DNA from: Campylobacteraceae bacterium
GTDB taxonomy: Bacteria > Campylobacterota > Campylobacteria > Campylobacterales > Sulfurovaceae
Assembly (NCBI GenBank): GCA_027056615.1
Contig: JALUKJ010000119.1
Location: 1-12,989 of the forward strand
Reading direction: 5' to 3'
Length of the DNA stretch: 12,989 nt
Positions 6,631-12,989 of this stretch are shown here, in pieces. The notes under the pieces were generated by a model, which made no database searches, was not told where the DNA came from, and saw nothing but the letters and a program-made list of their open reading frames with translations. Within the stretch, counting starts at the first letter, position 1. Every line of letters begins with the position of its first letter. Both the position numbers and the translations under genes were made by a program.

Positions 6631-6632
6631 GA

Positions 6633-7226
6633 TTATAAAACTGTAACGACCTTGTCTATATTGTTAAATATAGCTTCAACACGACTTTGCCAAAGCTCTC
6701 CAAACTCTTTTTTCTCTTCGGCAGAAGCAACTCCTTGTATAAGCTTACCCATAAGCTCTTGCATTTTTGGGTTACCACCAACACTACTTGGGTTATAATT
6801 TACAGTTACACTTTTACCTGTGTCTAGCCGTTTAAACTCCATTTGAGCTGGAATGTCTGCATTAAACTCCATAAGGTTATTTCTAGCAAATTTACCATTT
6901 AAGCCTTTAAATCCTGAGTGTTGGGTAGCTCCTGTAATCTGTGTAACTACATTAGCAATAACTCCTGCAACACCCTCTAATGGGTCATTTTTGAAACGTA
7001 CATGTATATTTCCACGAATAGGAGTTTCATCTTTGTATAGTGCTTCTAATGCTTTAATTGTGCATAGGTAAGCACCAGAGACAGTAGGGCAGGAGTGACC
7101 TGCTGACTTAACAATATCTAAGTAGCTAAACTCTACAATTCCATCTTCAAAGGTTCCTAAAAAATCAGAAAGTGGGTCTTGTAGTTTAATAGTTGGTGTA
7201 TTTTCAAAAAATGTTGGGTAGTTCAT
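6633..7226 (-). CDS. FmdE-like protein, downstream paralog
   Basis: 197 aa, a paralog of the gene just upstream. The first 75 or so residues are about three-quarters identical between the two, and the rest is more diverged. A conserved AGHSCPTVSGAYL block (H44, C46) followed by ITGAT (97-101) and GFKGL resembles the HxCPG...TGCT pattern of FmdE-domain proteins (named after formylmethanofuran dehydrogenase operons), where such residues bind metal; here the second cysteine is Ala. The FmdE assignment is from memory of the motif and moderate at best. There is no signal peptide and no membrane segment, so it is cytoplasmic. No molybdopterin or methanofuran genes are nearby. AAGGAT precedes the ATG. 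The gene is 9 bases after its paralog, so they are one operon, and it is followed by the hairpin cluster and nspC. Confidence 0.6.
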   Translation of the reverse strand: MNYPTFFENTPTIKLQDPLSDFLGTFEDGIVEFSYLDIVKSAGHSCPTVSGAYLCTIKALEALYKDETPIRGNIHVRFKNDPLEGVAGVIANVVTQITGATQHSGFKGLNGKFARNNLMEFNADIPAQMEFKRLDTGKSVTVNYNPSSVGGNPKMQELMGKLIQGVASAEEKKEFGELWQSRVEAIFNNIDKVVTVL

Positions 7227-7235
7227 TATTATCCT

Positions 7236-7841
7236 TTATAGTTCTATAATTTTAATAACATCAGCAGTATAATTAAAAATCTTCTCAATACGCTGTTGCC
7301 AAAGTACTTCAAACTCTATGGCTTCACTTAATGTTGCTTCACCACTAAGAACTTTGCTCATAAGTATATCTTGTTTTGGGTCAATAGGAATAGAGCCTAA
7401 GTCATATTTAGCAATAACTGTCTTTTGGTTATCAAGTCTTTTATATCGTATATTACCTTCAAAGTTTTCATTGAACTTTAATTTTTCAATACGACTAAAT
7501 TTCCCTTCTACTCCTCTAAATCCAAGTTTCAAAGTTGCTCCTGTAATATGGCTTGTTGCATCTGCCATAACAGAAGTAATATCATCGGTATAGTCCTTAT
7601 TAAAAGCAACTTCAATCTCTCCTCTAATGGGTAGTTCATCTTTATAGAGTGCTTTTAAAGCTCTAAGTGTCATAAGGTAAGCACCTGTTACATCAGGACA
7701 AGAGTGACCAGCATTTTTAGTAATCTCTAAGTAGCTAAACTCTACAATACCATCTTGAAAAGTTCCTAAAAACTTTTGCAGTGGGTCTTGAAGTTTAATT
7801 GTTGGACGTGTTTTAAAAAAAGTTGGGTAGTTTAGTATCAT
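7236..7841 (-). CDS. FmdE-like protein, upstream paralog
   Basis: 201 aa, the first gene of the minus-strand operon. It shares with its neighbour NYPTFF...PTIKLQDPL..FLGTF.DGIVEFSYL, AGHSCP (H46, C48), GAYL and ITGAT (99-103). The C-terminal half, including the region matching GFKGLNGKF (here GFRGVEGKF), is much less alike, so selection has kept the N-terminal module and let the rest change. A heterodimer or divided specificity is possible. Function is unknown; FmdE-like is the closest family I can name, and the residues H and C of the HSCP motif are the likely metal ligands by analogy. The ATG is preceded by AAGGGA with suitable spacing, and a TATAAT on the minus strand lies at 7872-7877. 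It shares its control region with the divergent K+ channel gene. Confidence 0.6.
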   Translation of the reverse strand: MILNYPTFFKTRPTIKLQDPLQKFLGTFQDGIVEFSYLEITKNAGHSCPDVTGAYLMTLRALKALYKDELPIRGEIEVAFNKDYTDDITSVMADATSHITGATLKLGFRGVEGKFSRIEKLKFNENFEGNIRYKRLDNQKTVIAKYDLGSIPIDPKQDILMSKVLSGEATLSEAIEFEVLWQQRIEKIFNYTADVIKIIEL

Positions 7842-7871
7842 TCTATTCCCTTAATAGAAGTAATTTTAACT

Positions 7872-7877
7872 ATTATA
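7872..7877 (-). promoter_or_regulatory. -10 box of the FmdE-like operon
   Basis: TATAAT on the minus strand, 30 bases before the first FmdE-like ATG. The palindrome at 7891-7922 begins 13 bases further upstream and covers the -35 position. Confidence 0.6.
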
Positions 7878-7890
7878 GTTTAAAATAGAA

Positions 7891-7922
7891 TTTAATATCT
7901 TGATTTGAGTCAAGATATTAAA
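7891..7922. promoter_or_regulatory. Palindromic operator candidate shared by divergent promoters
   Basis: TTTAATATCTTGA (7891-7903) and TCAAGATATTAAA (7910-7922) are perfect 13-base inverted repeats with a 6-base centre (TTTGAG). The element is 13 bases from the leftward -10 and 11 bases from the rightward -10, so a bound dimer would cover both -35 regions. A terminator is unlikely because no gene ends nearby. The regulator is not encoded next to it. Confidence 0.6.
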
Positions 7923-7933
7923 GTCAATTATTC

Positions 7934-7939
7934 TATAAT
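7934..7939 (+). promoter_or_regulatory. -10 box of the K+ channel operon
   Basis: TATAAT 28 bases before the channel ATG; a second, weaker TATAAA is at 7942-7947. AGAGG at 7955-7959 serves as ribosome binding site, 8 bases before the start. Confidence 0.6.
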
Positions 7940-7967
7940 ACTATAAAATTAATTAGAGGTTCTATAT

Positions 7968-9524
7968 ATGCTAAAAAAACTAATTTTAAAATTTGCCTTT
8001 TTTTTACATACCTCTAAACGTTATAATCGAATCAAAGATATTGTTAAAGATTTTTTGTTAAATCCAGATTATAAATATAAAAAGTATTTTGATATTTTTA
8101 TGATTTTGCTTATTGTCTCATCTGTTGCTATTTTAGTTTATGAGGTAAAACATACTATGCCACCTTGGGTTGATTTTTTTGACCTATATGTAGTAACACT
8201 GGTTTTTACCATTGAGTATGTTGCACGAGTTTGGGTACATAACTCTTGGTCAAAAGAGATTGTTAAAGCTCATGGTGAAGCAAATTTTCTTAAAAAACCA
8301 TTTTCACTTTGGGAAGCTAGTAGAGGGGTTTTCAAATCTAAAATTTTCTATCTACTTACTCCTGCTGCACTTATTGACCTTTTAGCTATTTTACCAGCCT
8401 ATCGTCCACTTAGGGTCTTGCGTATTTTTGTACTGTTTAGAGTCTTTAAGCTTTTACGTTATACTAAAAGTATTCATCAGTTTGTTGAAGTTTTAGCAAC
8501 AAAAAAGTTTGAACTCTTTACACTCCTTTTTTTACTTCTATTTATTGTTTTTACAGCAGGAATTGCCATCTATGTTTTTGAAGAGAAGGGTAATCCACAG
8601 ATAACTTCACTTTTTGATGGACTATACTGGGCATTGATTACCATCTCAACAGTTGGATATGGAGATATCTCTCCTGTAACCATTGAGGGACGTGTTATAT
8701 CTATGTTAGTGATTATATCTGGTATTGCAATAATTTCATTTGTGACTTCCGTGATTGTCTCCTCTTTTTCTGAAAAGTTAAGTGAGTTAAAAGATATTCG
8801 TTTAGTAGAAGAGATAAATAAACGAGATGAATTTATGATTTTATGTGGTTATGGTCAGATGACAAGAATGTTTTTAAAAAATTATGCTCAAGAGTTTAAA
8901 AATAATTATATCATTATCGAGAAAGATAAAAATAAAGTTGAAGATGCATTTAAAGAGGGCTACCGAGTTATTCATGAAGATGCAAGTAGGCATGATGTTA
9001 TTTCTAAGTTTAATATAGAATATTCTACTATTACATTATTTGCATTAACAGGTAGTGATATATCAAATATTTATATTATTCTTAACGCTAAAGCCCTTTC
9101 AAAAGATATAAAAGTGATTGCACGTGCAACAAATGAGAGTATAGCATATAAATGTAGATTAGCAGGTGCTAATCATGTCGTACGTCCAAGGATATTAGCA
9201 AATAAAATATTACTAACAGCTATTATTCAACCTGTTATGTATCAAGCTATCTATGCTATTTTGACAGGTAAACATCTTGCACAGTTAGATGAAGTAATGT
9301 TGAGTGAGCATCAAAAGATGGTTGGTTTAAAAATTGAGGAGATTGATTTTAAACACTATAAATTACTTTTTATTGGTATTCAAAGAGGAGTAAAAGGTGA
9401 ATTTGTTTTCAATCCTGATAAGCGTCGTATTCTCAATGACAAAGATATTCTATTGTTAATGGGAAGAGAAGCAAGTATCCTCTATTTTAAAAATTTGTTT
9501 CAAGGAATAAACTATGGCATATAA
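7968..9524 (+). CDS. Voltage-gated-type K+ channel with C-terminal RCK (TrkA-N/TrkA-C) domain
   Basis: 518 aa inner-membrane channel. Hydrophobic segments at about 43-60, 72-90, 128-143, 147-160, 183-205 and 242-266 fit S1-S6. S4 carries basic residues at three-residue spacing (R146, R149, R152, then R158, K161, R164), as in Kv voltage sensors. The pore has the K+ filter TVGYGD (228-233). A Rossmann RCK domain starts at about 288 with GYGQMTR (294-300) in place of the usual GxGxxG and the strand-2 acid E318, and a TrkA-C-like domain occupies about 435-515. It therefore joins a Kv-like membrane part to a ligand-gating ring, longer than Kch or MthK, which have two TM helices or lack a canonical S4. 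Ligand (nucleotide, Ca2+ or other) is unknown. It overlaps the next RCK gene by 11 bases and is controlled from the shared palindrome region. Confidence 0.88.
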   Translation: MLKKLILKFAFFLHTSKRYNRIKDIVKDFLLNPDYKYKKYFDIFMILLIVSSVAILVYEVKHTMPPWVDFFDLYVVTLVFTIEYVARVWVHNSWSKEIVKAHGEANFLKKPFSLWEASRGVFKSKIFYLLTPAALIDLLAILPAYRPLRVLRIFVLFRVFKLLRYTKSIHQFVEVLATKKFELFTLLFLLLFIVFTAGIAIYVFEEKGNPQITSLFDGLYWALITISTVGYGDISPVTIEGRVISMLVIISGIAIISFVTSVIVSSFSEKLSELKDIRLVEEINKRDEFMILCGYGQMTRMFLKNYAQEFKNNYIIIEKDKNKVEDAFKEGYRVIHEDASRHDVISKFNIEYSTITLFALTGSDISNIYIILNAKALSKDIKVIARATNESIAYKCRLAGANHVVRPRILANKILLTAIIQPVMYQAIYAILTGKHLAQLDEVMLSEHQKMVGLKIEEIDFKHYKLLFIGIQRGVKGEFVFNPDKRRILNDKDILLLMGREASILYFKNLFQGINYGI

Positions 9525-10215
9525 GAAGAGAGCTTTTATGTTTGGTTATAGTAAATCATCCTCCTTTGTTGCTCAGCAGTTAAGTTATGAAAATTTATAT
9601 TTAACTTTAGTTCTTTCAGATGATGAAGCTTATAAAAAGGCTCAGGATGATGGATATATTGATATAAAGAAAATTGATATTACTAATGATGAAGAACTTA
9701 AAGAGTTAGAGGTGAAAGAGGATGACTACTTGGTTTGTGTCTTAGATGATAATCACTATAATGTCTTTTTAACTCTCTCTCTTCATGCTTTGTTTCCTAA
9801 AACAGTTATTATTGCACTTTCGGATTCTATGCATACTACACAAAAGTTAAAAATAGCAGGGGCAAAGCATATCATAGACCTTTATGAGGTTAGTGTAAAC
9901 CGTCTTTATAACATTATCAATAAACCTGTAACTACAAAATTGATTGAGAGATTATTCTCTCCTAACGAGGAGTTCTCTTTTAAAGAGATAGTCATACCAA
10001 AAGGCTCTCCTATTGATGGAATCATGGTAGATAATTTTAATTTTGAGGAGTATAAAGTTATTATGGTGGGGATGATAGATAAACGCTTAAGTAACAAGTT
10101 TCTCTTTGTTACTTCAGGTGTTGAGAATCATTTTGATAGTGGTGATACGATTGTTTGTATTGGGTATCATGAAGATTTAGATAGATTTGAAAAATTTGTT
10201 AATAGGCTATGCTAA
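9514..10215 (+). CDS. Stand-alone RCK (TrkA-like) protein with degenerate nucleotide motif
   Basis: 233 aa with TrkA-N (about 5-125) and TrkA-C-like (about 152-233) regions and no membrane segment. The start overlaps the channel gene by 11 bases, with AAGGA just upstream, so the two are translationally coupled and probably make one complex. The dinucleotide-binding loop, GYGQMTR in the channel's own RCK, reads GYSKSSS here (residues 11-17): the second glycine is lost, so NAD(H) or ATP binding is probably impaired. The AGAKHIID segment (115-122) matches AGANHVVRP of the channel RCK, confirming homology. It is probably a soluble partner that completes or modulates the gating ring, as two RCK layers do in other channels. 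A role with a separate Trk/Ktr transporter is an alternative; none is in the window. Confidence 0.8.
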   Translation: MAYKKRAFMFGYSKSSSFVAQQLSYENLYLTLVLSDDEAYKKAQDDGYIDIKKIDITNDEELKELEVKEDDYLVCVLDDNHYNVFLTLSLHALFPKTVIIALSDSMHTTQKLKIAGAKHIIDLYEVSVNRLYNIINKPVTTKLIERLFSPNEEFSFKEIVIPKGSPIDGIMVDNFNFEEYKVIMVGMIDKRLSNKFLFVTSGVENHFDSGDTIVCIGYHEDLDRFEKFVNRLC

Positions 10216-10246
10216 AATTGCTATCGAAGTAGAGTGAAAAATTCGC

Positions 10247-10252
10247 TATAAT
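10247..10252 (+). promoter_or_regulatory. -10 box of gpsA
   Basis: A perfect TATAAT 36 bases before the gpsA ATG, in the 73-base gap after the RCK gene. AAAGG (10274-10278) is a rather distant ribosome binding site, 10 bases before the start. Confidence 0.5.
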
Positions 10253-10288
10253 TTGAGCACTAAAATTCACTACAAAGGTAGTATATAG

Positions 10289-11176
10289 ATGAAAATAGCA
10301 ATTATAGGTGCAGGGAAATGGGGTCAGGCTCTCTATCATGCTTATAGTCAAAATAACGATGTTGTTATAACCTCACGTTCAACAAAAGATATTGAAAACT
10401 TTGTTTCACTTGATGAAGCACTATTTTATGAGTATTTAGTTATGGCAATACCTGCTCAAGCTGTTCGTGTATGGATGGAAGAGAATTTTGAAGATAGAGG
10501 ACAAAAGCTTTTAGTAGCAGCAAAGGGTATAGAGACCTCAACAGGTGCTTTTTTAAATGAAGTCTATGGTGAATTTGTCTCGGCTGATAGATTGGCATTT
10601 ATTTCTGGTCCTTCGTTTGCCTCAGAGGTTCAAAAGTCTCTACCTACAGCACTTATAATCTCTTCAACTAATTTAGAATTAGCCAAAAAGTTTGTTGAAC
10701 TTTTACCATCATTTATAAAAGGTTATATAGATGATGATGTTGTAGGTGCAGAGGTTGCAGGAGCTTATAAAAATGTGATTGCTATTGCAGGGGGTGTTTG
10801 TGATGGGCTAGAGCTTGGAAATAATGCACGAGCAGCATTGATTTCACGAGGTCTAGTTGAAATGACACGATTTGGAGAACACTTTGGTGCTAGGGCTGAG
10901 ACCTTTTTATCATTAGGTGGAGCAGGAGATTTATTTTTAACAGCCTCTTCTCAACTCTCACGAAACTATCGTGTTGGATTAGGCTTATCTAAAGGCAAAA
11001 GTTTAGATGTAATTTTAGAAGAGTTGGGTGAAGTAGCAGAGGGAATTCCTACCACCAAGGCACTCTATAATATTGCTAAAAAAGAGAATATATATCTACC
11101 TATTGCTCATGAAGTTTACAATATGTTAGAGGGTAAAGACCCTCTTGTTTGTGTTAAAGACCTACTATCTAGTTAA
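10289..11176 (+). CDS. gpsA: Glycerol-3-phosphate dehydrogenase [NAD(P)+]
   Basis: 295 aa. It reduces dihydroxyacetone phosphate to sn-glycerol 3-phosphate for phospholipid synthesis, in the cytoplasm. Motifs: dinucleotide-binding GAGKWG (7-12), AAKGIE (77-82), SGPSFA (106-111), the catalytic lysine in AGAYKN (K161), GLELGNNARAAL (173-184), GGAGDL (210-215) and SRNYRVG (224-230). It is a little shorter than the 330-odd residues of most GpsA, which agrees with the compact campylobacterotal form. It has its own -10 box and is probably monocistronic. The stop overlaps the convergent yqeY-like gene by 8 bases. Confidence 0.93.
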   Translation: MKIAIIGAGKWGQALYHAYSQNNDVVITSRSTKDIENFVSLDEALFYEYLVMAIPAQAVRVWMEENFEDRGQKLLVAAKGIETSTGAFLNEVYGEFVSADRLAFISGPSFASEVQKSLPTALIISSTNLELAKKFVELLPSFIKGYIDDDVVGAEVAGAYKNVIAIAGGVCDGLELGNNARAALISRGLVEMTRFGEHFGARAETFLSLGGAGDLFLTASSQLSRNYRVGLGLSKGKSLDVILEELGEVAEGIPTTKALYNIAKKENIYLPIAHEVYNMLEGKDPLVCVKDLLSS

Positions 11177-11615
11177 GAATCTTTTTAACACAGCTATTAA
11201 TACGTCCACCATCGGCTTTGCTACCAATAGTTTTTTTAGCTGTCCCCATTACTTTTCCCATATCTCTCATAGAGGTAGCACCTGTAGAAGCAATAATCTC
11301 TTTTAGAACCTCTTCTAACTCCTCATCACTCATCTGTTCTGGTAAATATGTTTTAACAATAGCAAGTTCAGCTTTCTCTTGTTCTACTAAATCCTCTCTA
11401 CCTGCCTCTTGAAACTGTTTCATTGCATCTTCACGCTGTTTAGCATATTTCATTAAAATAGCTTCAACATCAGCATCCGTTACATCTCGTCTTTGATTAA
11501 CTTCAATATCTTTAACAGCTACTTGAATATTTCTTAAAGTATTACGTTTTTGAACATCTTTAGCTCTCATAGCATCTTTAATGTCAGATTTTATTTGTGC
11601 ATTTAAATTACTCAT
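11169..11615 (-). CDS. GatB/YqeY domain protein
   Basis: 148 aa, the full length of stand-alone YqeY-like proteins, which resemble the tail domain of GatB (tRNA amidotransferase subunit) and are thought to contact tRNA; the exact role is not established. Typical features are the N-terminal IKSDIKDAMRAKD, RNTLRNIQVAVKDIEVN, the EDAMKQFQEAGREDLVEQEKAEL-type helix, YLPEQMSDEEL and the C-terminal MGKVMGTAKKTIGSKADGG region. AGGA lies 7 bases before the ATG, and the -10 is in the palindromic promoter at 11649-11661. It is convergent with gpsA and divergent from the small gene at 11667. Confidence 0.88.
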   Translation of the reverse strand: MSNLNAQIKSDIKDAMRAKDVQKRNTLRNIQVAVKDIEVNQRRDVTDADVEAILMKYAKQREDAMKQFQEAGREDLVEQEKAELAIVKTYLPEQMSDEELEEVLKEIIASTGATSMRDMGKVMGTAKKTIGSKADGGRINSCVKKILN

Positions 11616-11648
11616 ATTATTTTCCTATTATTGTATAAATTCGCAGAT

Positions 11649-11661
11649 ATTATACTATAAT
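11649..11661. promoter_or_regulatory. Palindromic bidirectional promoter (two back-to-back -10 boxes)
   Basis: ATTATACTATAAT is a perfect 13-base palindrome around one C. The left half is TATAAT on the minus strand (toward the yqeY-like gene, ATG at 11615) and the right half is TATAAT on the plus strand (toward the gene at 11667). The rightward box ends only 5 bases before the ATG, so its transcript would begin at or near the start codon. Confidence 0.6.
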
Positions 11662-11666
11662 TCATT

Positions 11667-11936
11667 ATGAGTAAAATAACAATAGAAGAAAAGACCTTTA
11701 ATTTAAAAGATATTAAGCAGTTGTACCCTGCTGTTATCATTAAAACAGGGTATGAAGATGAGACAACAGAGATGAGTTTAGAGTGGATTGAGGTAGAGTC
11801 TAAAGGTCGTGTTGATATTGTGGGATATGGAATCTATATTATCACTTCAGATGAAGAGAAACATGTTTTTAAATATGAAAATAGAGAGCAACTAGATGAG
11901 GTTATTGGTAAGTTGGCTACTCAAATTAACAAGTAG
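11667..11936 (+). CDS. Small conserved-looking protein of unknown function
   Basis: 89 aa. I do not recognise a family. It appears soluble and acidic, with mixed strand and helix: strands around EWIEVESKGRVDIVGYGIYIITS, then a C-terminal helix (NREQLDEVIGKLATQI). There is no signal peptide and no cysteine. The codon use fits its neighbours. No Shine-Dalgarno precedes the ATG at 11667, and the -10 box ends 5 bases away, so translation may be leaderless. Starting at a later codon would lose the structured N-terminus and no better start is seen. It stands alone between the yqeY-like and TPR genes. Confidence 0.7.
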   Translation: MSKITIEEKTFNLKDIKQLYPAVIIKTGYEDETTEMSLEWIEVESKGRVDIVGYGIYIITSDEEKHVFKYENREQLDEVIGKLATQINK

Positions 11937-11954
11937 TAAGATTAATCTAAAATC

Positions 11955-11978
11955 CTTAGAATAAAGCCCTTTTCTAAG
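11955..11978 (+). terminator. Weak hairpin after the small unknown gene
   Basis: CTTAGAA (11955-11961) pairs with TTCTAAG (11972-11978) around a 10-base loop, 19 bases past the stop at 11936. It is a weak AT-rich stem without a T-run, so the terminator call is tentative. Confidence 0.25.
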
Positions 11979-11989
11979 TAATATTAGTC

Positions 11990-12014
11990 TATTATATGAC
12001 TCTTAAATATGGAG
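11990..12014 (+). promoter_or_regulatory. -10 box and ribosome binding site that fix the TPR gene start
   Basis: TATTAT at 11990-11995 is a likely -10, putting the transcript start near 12002. GGAG at 12011-12014 is 5 bases before ATG 12020. Both argue against the in-frame ATG at 11996, which would lie at or before the transcript start and has no ribosome binding site. Confidence 0.5.
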
Positions 12015-12019
12015 CAATT

Positions 12020-12652
12020 ATGAGCAGTTTTCAACTAATTCTTTTTTTAATATCGGTAGTTATCTTTTATCTGTTTTTTAAACAGATTTTTTCAAGTTCT
12101 TATCCTAAACGTGGGGTTGATTTTGAAGCTAAACGTGAAAATGACCAAATTGGTGGTATAACAGAAGCCAATAAAAACTTTTCTAAACCAACACCTCAAA
12201 TATCACGTCTTGAACAATTACTATCTATGGCAGATAGAGCATTAGAAAGAGAGGATTTTGTGGAAGCAGACAAAGCTTTATCTTCAGCCAATATTATAGA
12301 ACCTGAAAATCAAGAGGTACTTCTAAAACATGGTTATGTATTGGTTAAGTTAGAGCGTCTAAGAGATGCTAAAGAGGTTTATGAAGAGCTTTTAAAACTA
12401 AATAAAGAAGAAGATATGGCACATGTTGCTTTAGCTAATCTGTTACATAGATTAGGTGATAATGAAGAGGCTAAAAAACACCATTTACGAGCAATTGAAT
12501 TAGATAAAAACTATGCTCCTCACTACTTTAACTATGCTAATACCCTATATGATTTAGGTGAGAGACATAGTGCTTTAGAGCAGTATAAAAAAGCTTATAA
12601 CTTAGATAATAGCTTAGAAGAAGCATCTAAAATGATAAAAAAAATTTCATAA
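12020..12652 (+). CDS. Membrane-anchored TPR-repeat protein
   Basis: 210 aa from the preferred start at 12020; an in-frame ATG at 11996 would add eight residues but lacks a ribosome binding site. One N-terminal transmembrane segment (about 4-20, FQLILFLISVVIFYLFF) anchors it in the inner membrane. A linker (about 25-62) leads to roughly four tetratricopeptide repeats (about 65-200), the clearest being HVALANLLHRLGDNEEAKKH and HYFNYANTLYDLGERHSALE (the start of each of the last two). TPRs bind partner proteins; the partner cannot be named. Orientation of the TPR part, cytoplasmic or periplasmic, is not decided by the sequence: basic residues after the helix (KQ, KR, KR) favour the cytoplasm. 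It is 26 bases before the PAS gene and may be co-transcribed with it. Confidence 0.8.
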   Translation: MSSFQLILFLISVVIFYLFFKQIFSSSYPKRGVDFEAKRENDQIGGITEANKNFSKPTPQISRLEQLLSMADRALEREDFVEADKALSSANIIEPENQEVLLKHGYVLVKLERLRDAKEVYEELLKLNKEEDMAHVALANLLHRLGDNEEAKKHHLRAIELDKNYAPHYFNYANTLYDLGERHSALEQYKKAYNLDNSLEEASKMIKKIS

Positions 12653-12664
12653 GCAAAAAACACT

Positions 12665-12672
12665 AGGGGGAG
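12665..12672 (+). promoter_or_regulatory. Ribosome binding site of the terminal PAS gene
   Basis: AGGGGGAG lies 6 bases before the ATG at 12679 and supports that start in an otherwise unmarked 26-base gap. Confidence 0.5.
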
Positions 12673-12678
12673 TCGTTT

Positions 12679-12989
12679 ATGCCTATTAATTATACTATTG
12701 CTCTTTTATTTGTTACTTTTCTAGTGACATATATCTACTCTAAATACAATTGTAAGCAGGAGTTAAAATCTTTTATGAACTCTTTTTTAGAATCTCAAGA
12801 ATCTATTGCAGTAGTCTATGACTCAAAAGGTTTAAAGCTTATTAATAGAGAAGGTTTAGAATTTTTGGGATATGACTCATTAGATTCTCTTCTAGCTTCT
12901 CATTCAGATATTGTTGATTTTTTTATAGAAGAAGATAATTGTATCTCTAAATATACTTATGGAAAAAAATGGGTAGAGAGTATTTTTAA
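12679..12989 (+). CDS. Membrane-anchored PAS-domain sensor, N-terminal part (runs off the window)
   Basis: 103 complete codons are present and the frame is still open at the window edge (the last two bases, AA, begin the next codon). The N-terminus MPINYTIALLFVTFLVTYIYS is one transmembrane helix. The following region (about 31-95) looks like a PAS domain: SFLESQESIAVVYDSKG..LINREGLEFLGY, with the usual 'what is it doing now, remembered as an identity' pattern of an I(A/V)V strand, then N-x-x-G..F.GY. Such proteins in Campylobacterota usually continue into a histidine kinase or GGDEF/EAL output; which one is not visible here. It lies 26 bases after the TPR gene and may share its transcript. 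Confidence 0.65.
   Translation, partial: MPINYTIALLFVTFLVTYIYSKYNCKQELKSFMNSFLESQESIAVVYDSKGLKLINREGLEFLGYDSLDSLLASHSDIVDFFIEEDNCISKYTYGKKWVESIF

Larger units (their letters stand above)
6342..6632. repeat. Intergenic cluster of REP-like hairpins (BIME-like)
   Basis: These 291 bases between the FmdE-like gene and nspC hold four hairpins, each with GTAG at the 5' foot: one on the plus strand (6376) and three on the minus strand (ending at 6448, 6577 and 6630). The first two form a 73-base unit with 24-base inverted ends differing by one base. No credible gene is present. Known REP elements (targets of RAYT transposases) have this GTAG-plus-hairpin form; calling these REP is inference. No RAYT gene is in the window. 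Confidence 0.7.

Noticed and set aside
6853..7071. Plus-strand frames opposite the FmdE-like genes (also 7318-7593)
   Set aside because: Both are antisense shadows of conserved minus-strand codons and lack initiation signals.
11996..12019. Eight-codon N-terminal extension of the TPR protein
   Set aside because: The ATG at 11996 has no ribosome binding site and lies at or before the likely transcript start; the ATG at 12020 has GGAG at correct spacing and gives a normal membrane anchor.

Overview
The window looks like a chromosomal segment of a campylobacterotal (epsilonproteobacterial) bacterium, probably a Sulfurovum/Sulfurimonas-type relative. This is inferred from the AT-rich composition, the short forms of CoaX (208 aa) and GpsA (295 aa), the style of DnaX, the presence of nspC, and the dense packing of genes with tail-to-tail overlaps. 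There is no phage, plasmid or classical insertion-sequence gene, no tRNA or rRNA, and no CRISPR array. Most genes are core housekeeping genes. The unusual material lies in the intergenic DNA and in a few odd proteins.

Layout: (1) 31-789 (+), an exported protein with two thioredoxin-like domains, convergent with 811-1722 (-), a membrane-anchored neutral zinc metallopeptidase; a palindrome lies between their ends. (2) 1819-5219 (+), a tight four-gene run: dnaX, a small unknown helical protein, coaX (type III pantothenate kinase) and a class I SAM methyltransferase. (3) On the minus strand, 7841 down to 5211: two tandem paralogous FmdE-like proteins, a roughly 290-bp gap full of REP-like hairpins, then nspC (carboxynorspermidine/carboxyspermidine decarboxylase). 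nspC overlaps the methyltransferase tail to tail. (4) 7968-10215 (+), a six-TM Kv-like K+ channel with a C-terminal RCK domain, overlapped by a second stand-alone RCK (TrkA-like) protein with a degraded nucleotide-binding motif. (5) 10289-11176 (+), gpsA, overlapping tail to tail with 11169-11615 (-), a YqeY/GatB-like protein. (6) 11667-11936 (+), a small unknown protein; 12020-12652 (+), a membrane-anchored TPR protein; and from 12679 to the window end, the start of a membrane-anchored PAS-domain sensor.

No single new multi-gene system is obvious. The best leads are: a cluster of GTAG-plus-hairpin (REP/BIME-like) elements of two sequence families between nspC and the FmdE-like genes, with a possible third relic inside the coding sequence of dnaX; a 13-bp perfect palindrome placed almost symmetrically between the divergent -10 boxes of the FmdE-like pair and the K+ channel operon; a thioredoxin tandem in which the second CxxC has become SxxS; the channel/degenerate-RCK pair; and a palindromic back-to-back pair of -10 boxes whose rightward transcript may be leaderless.
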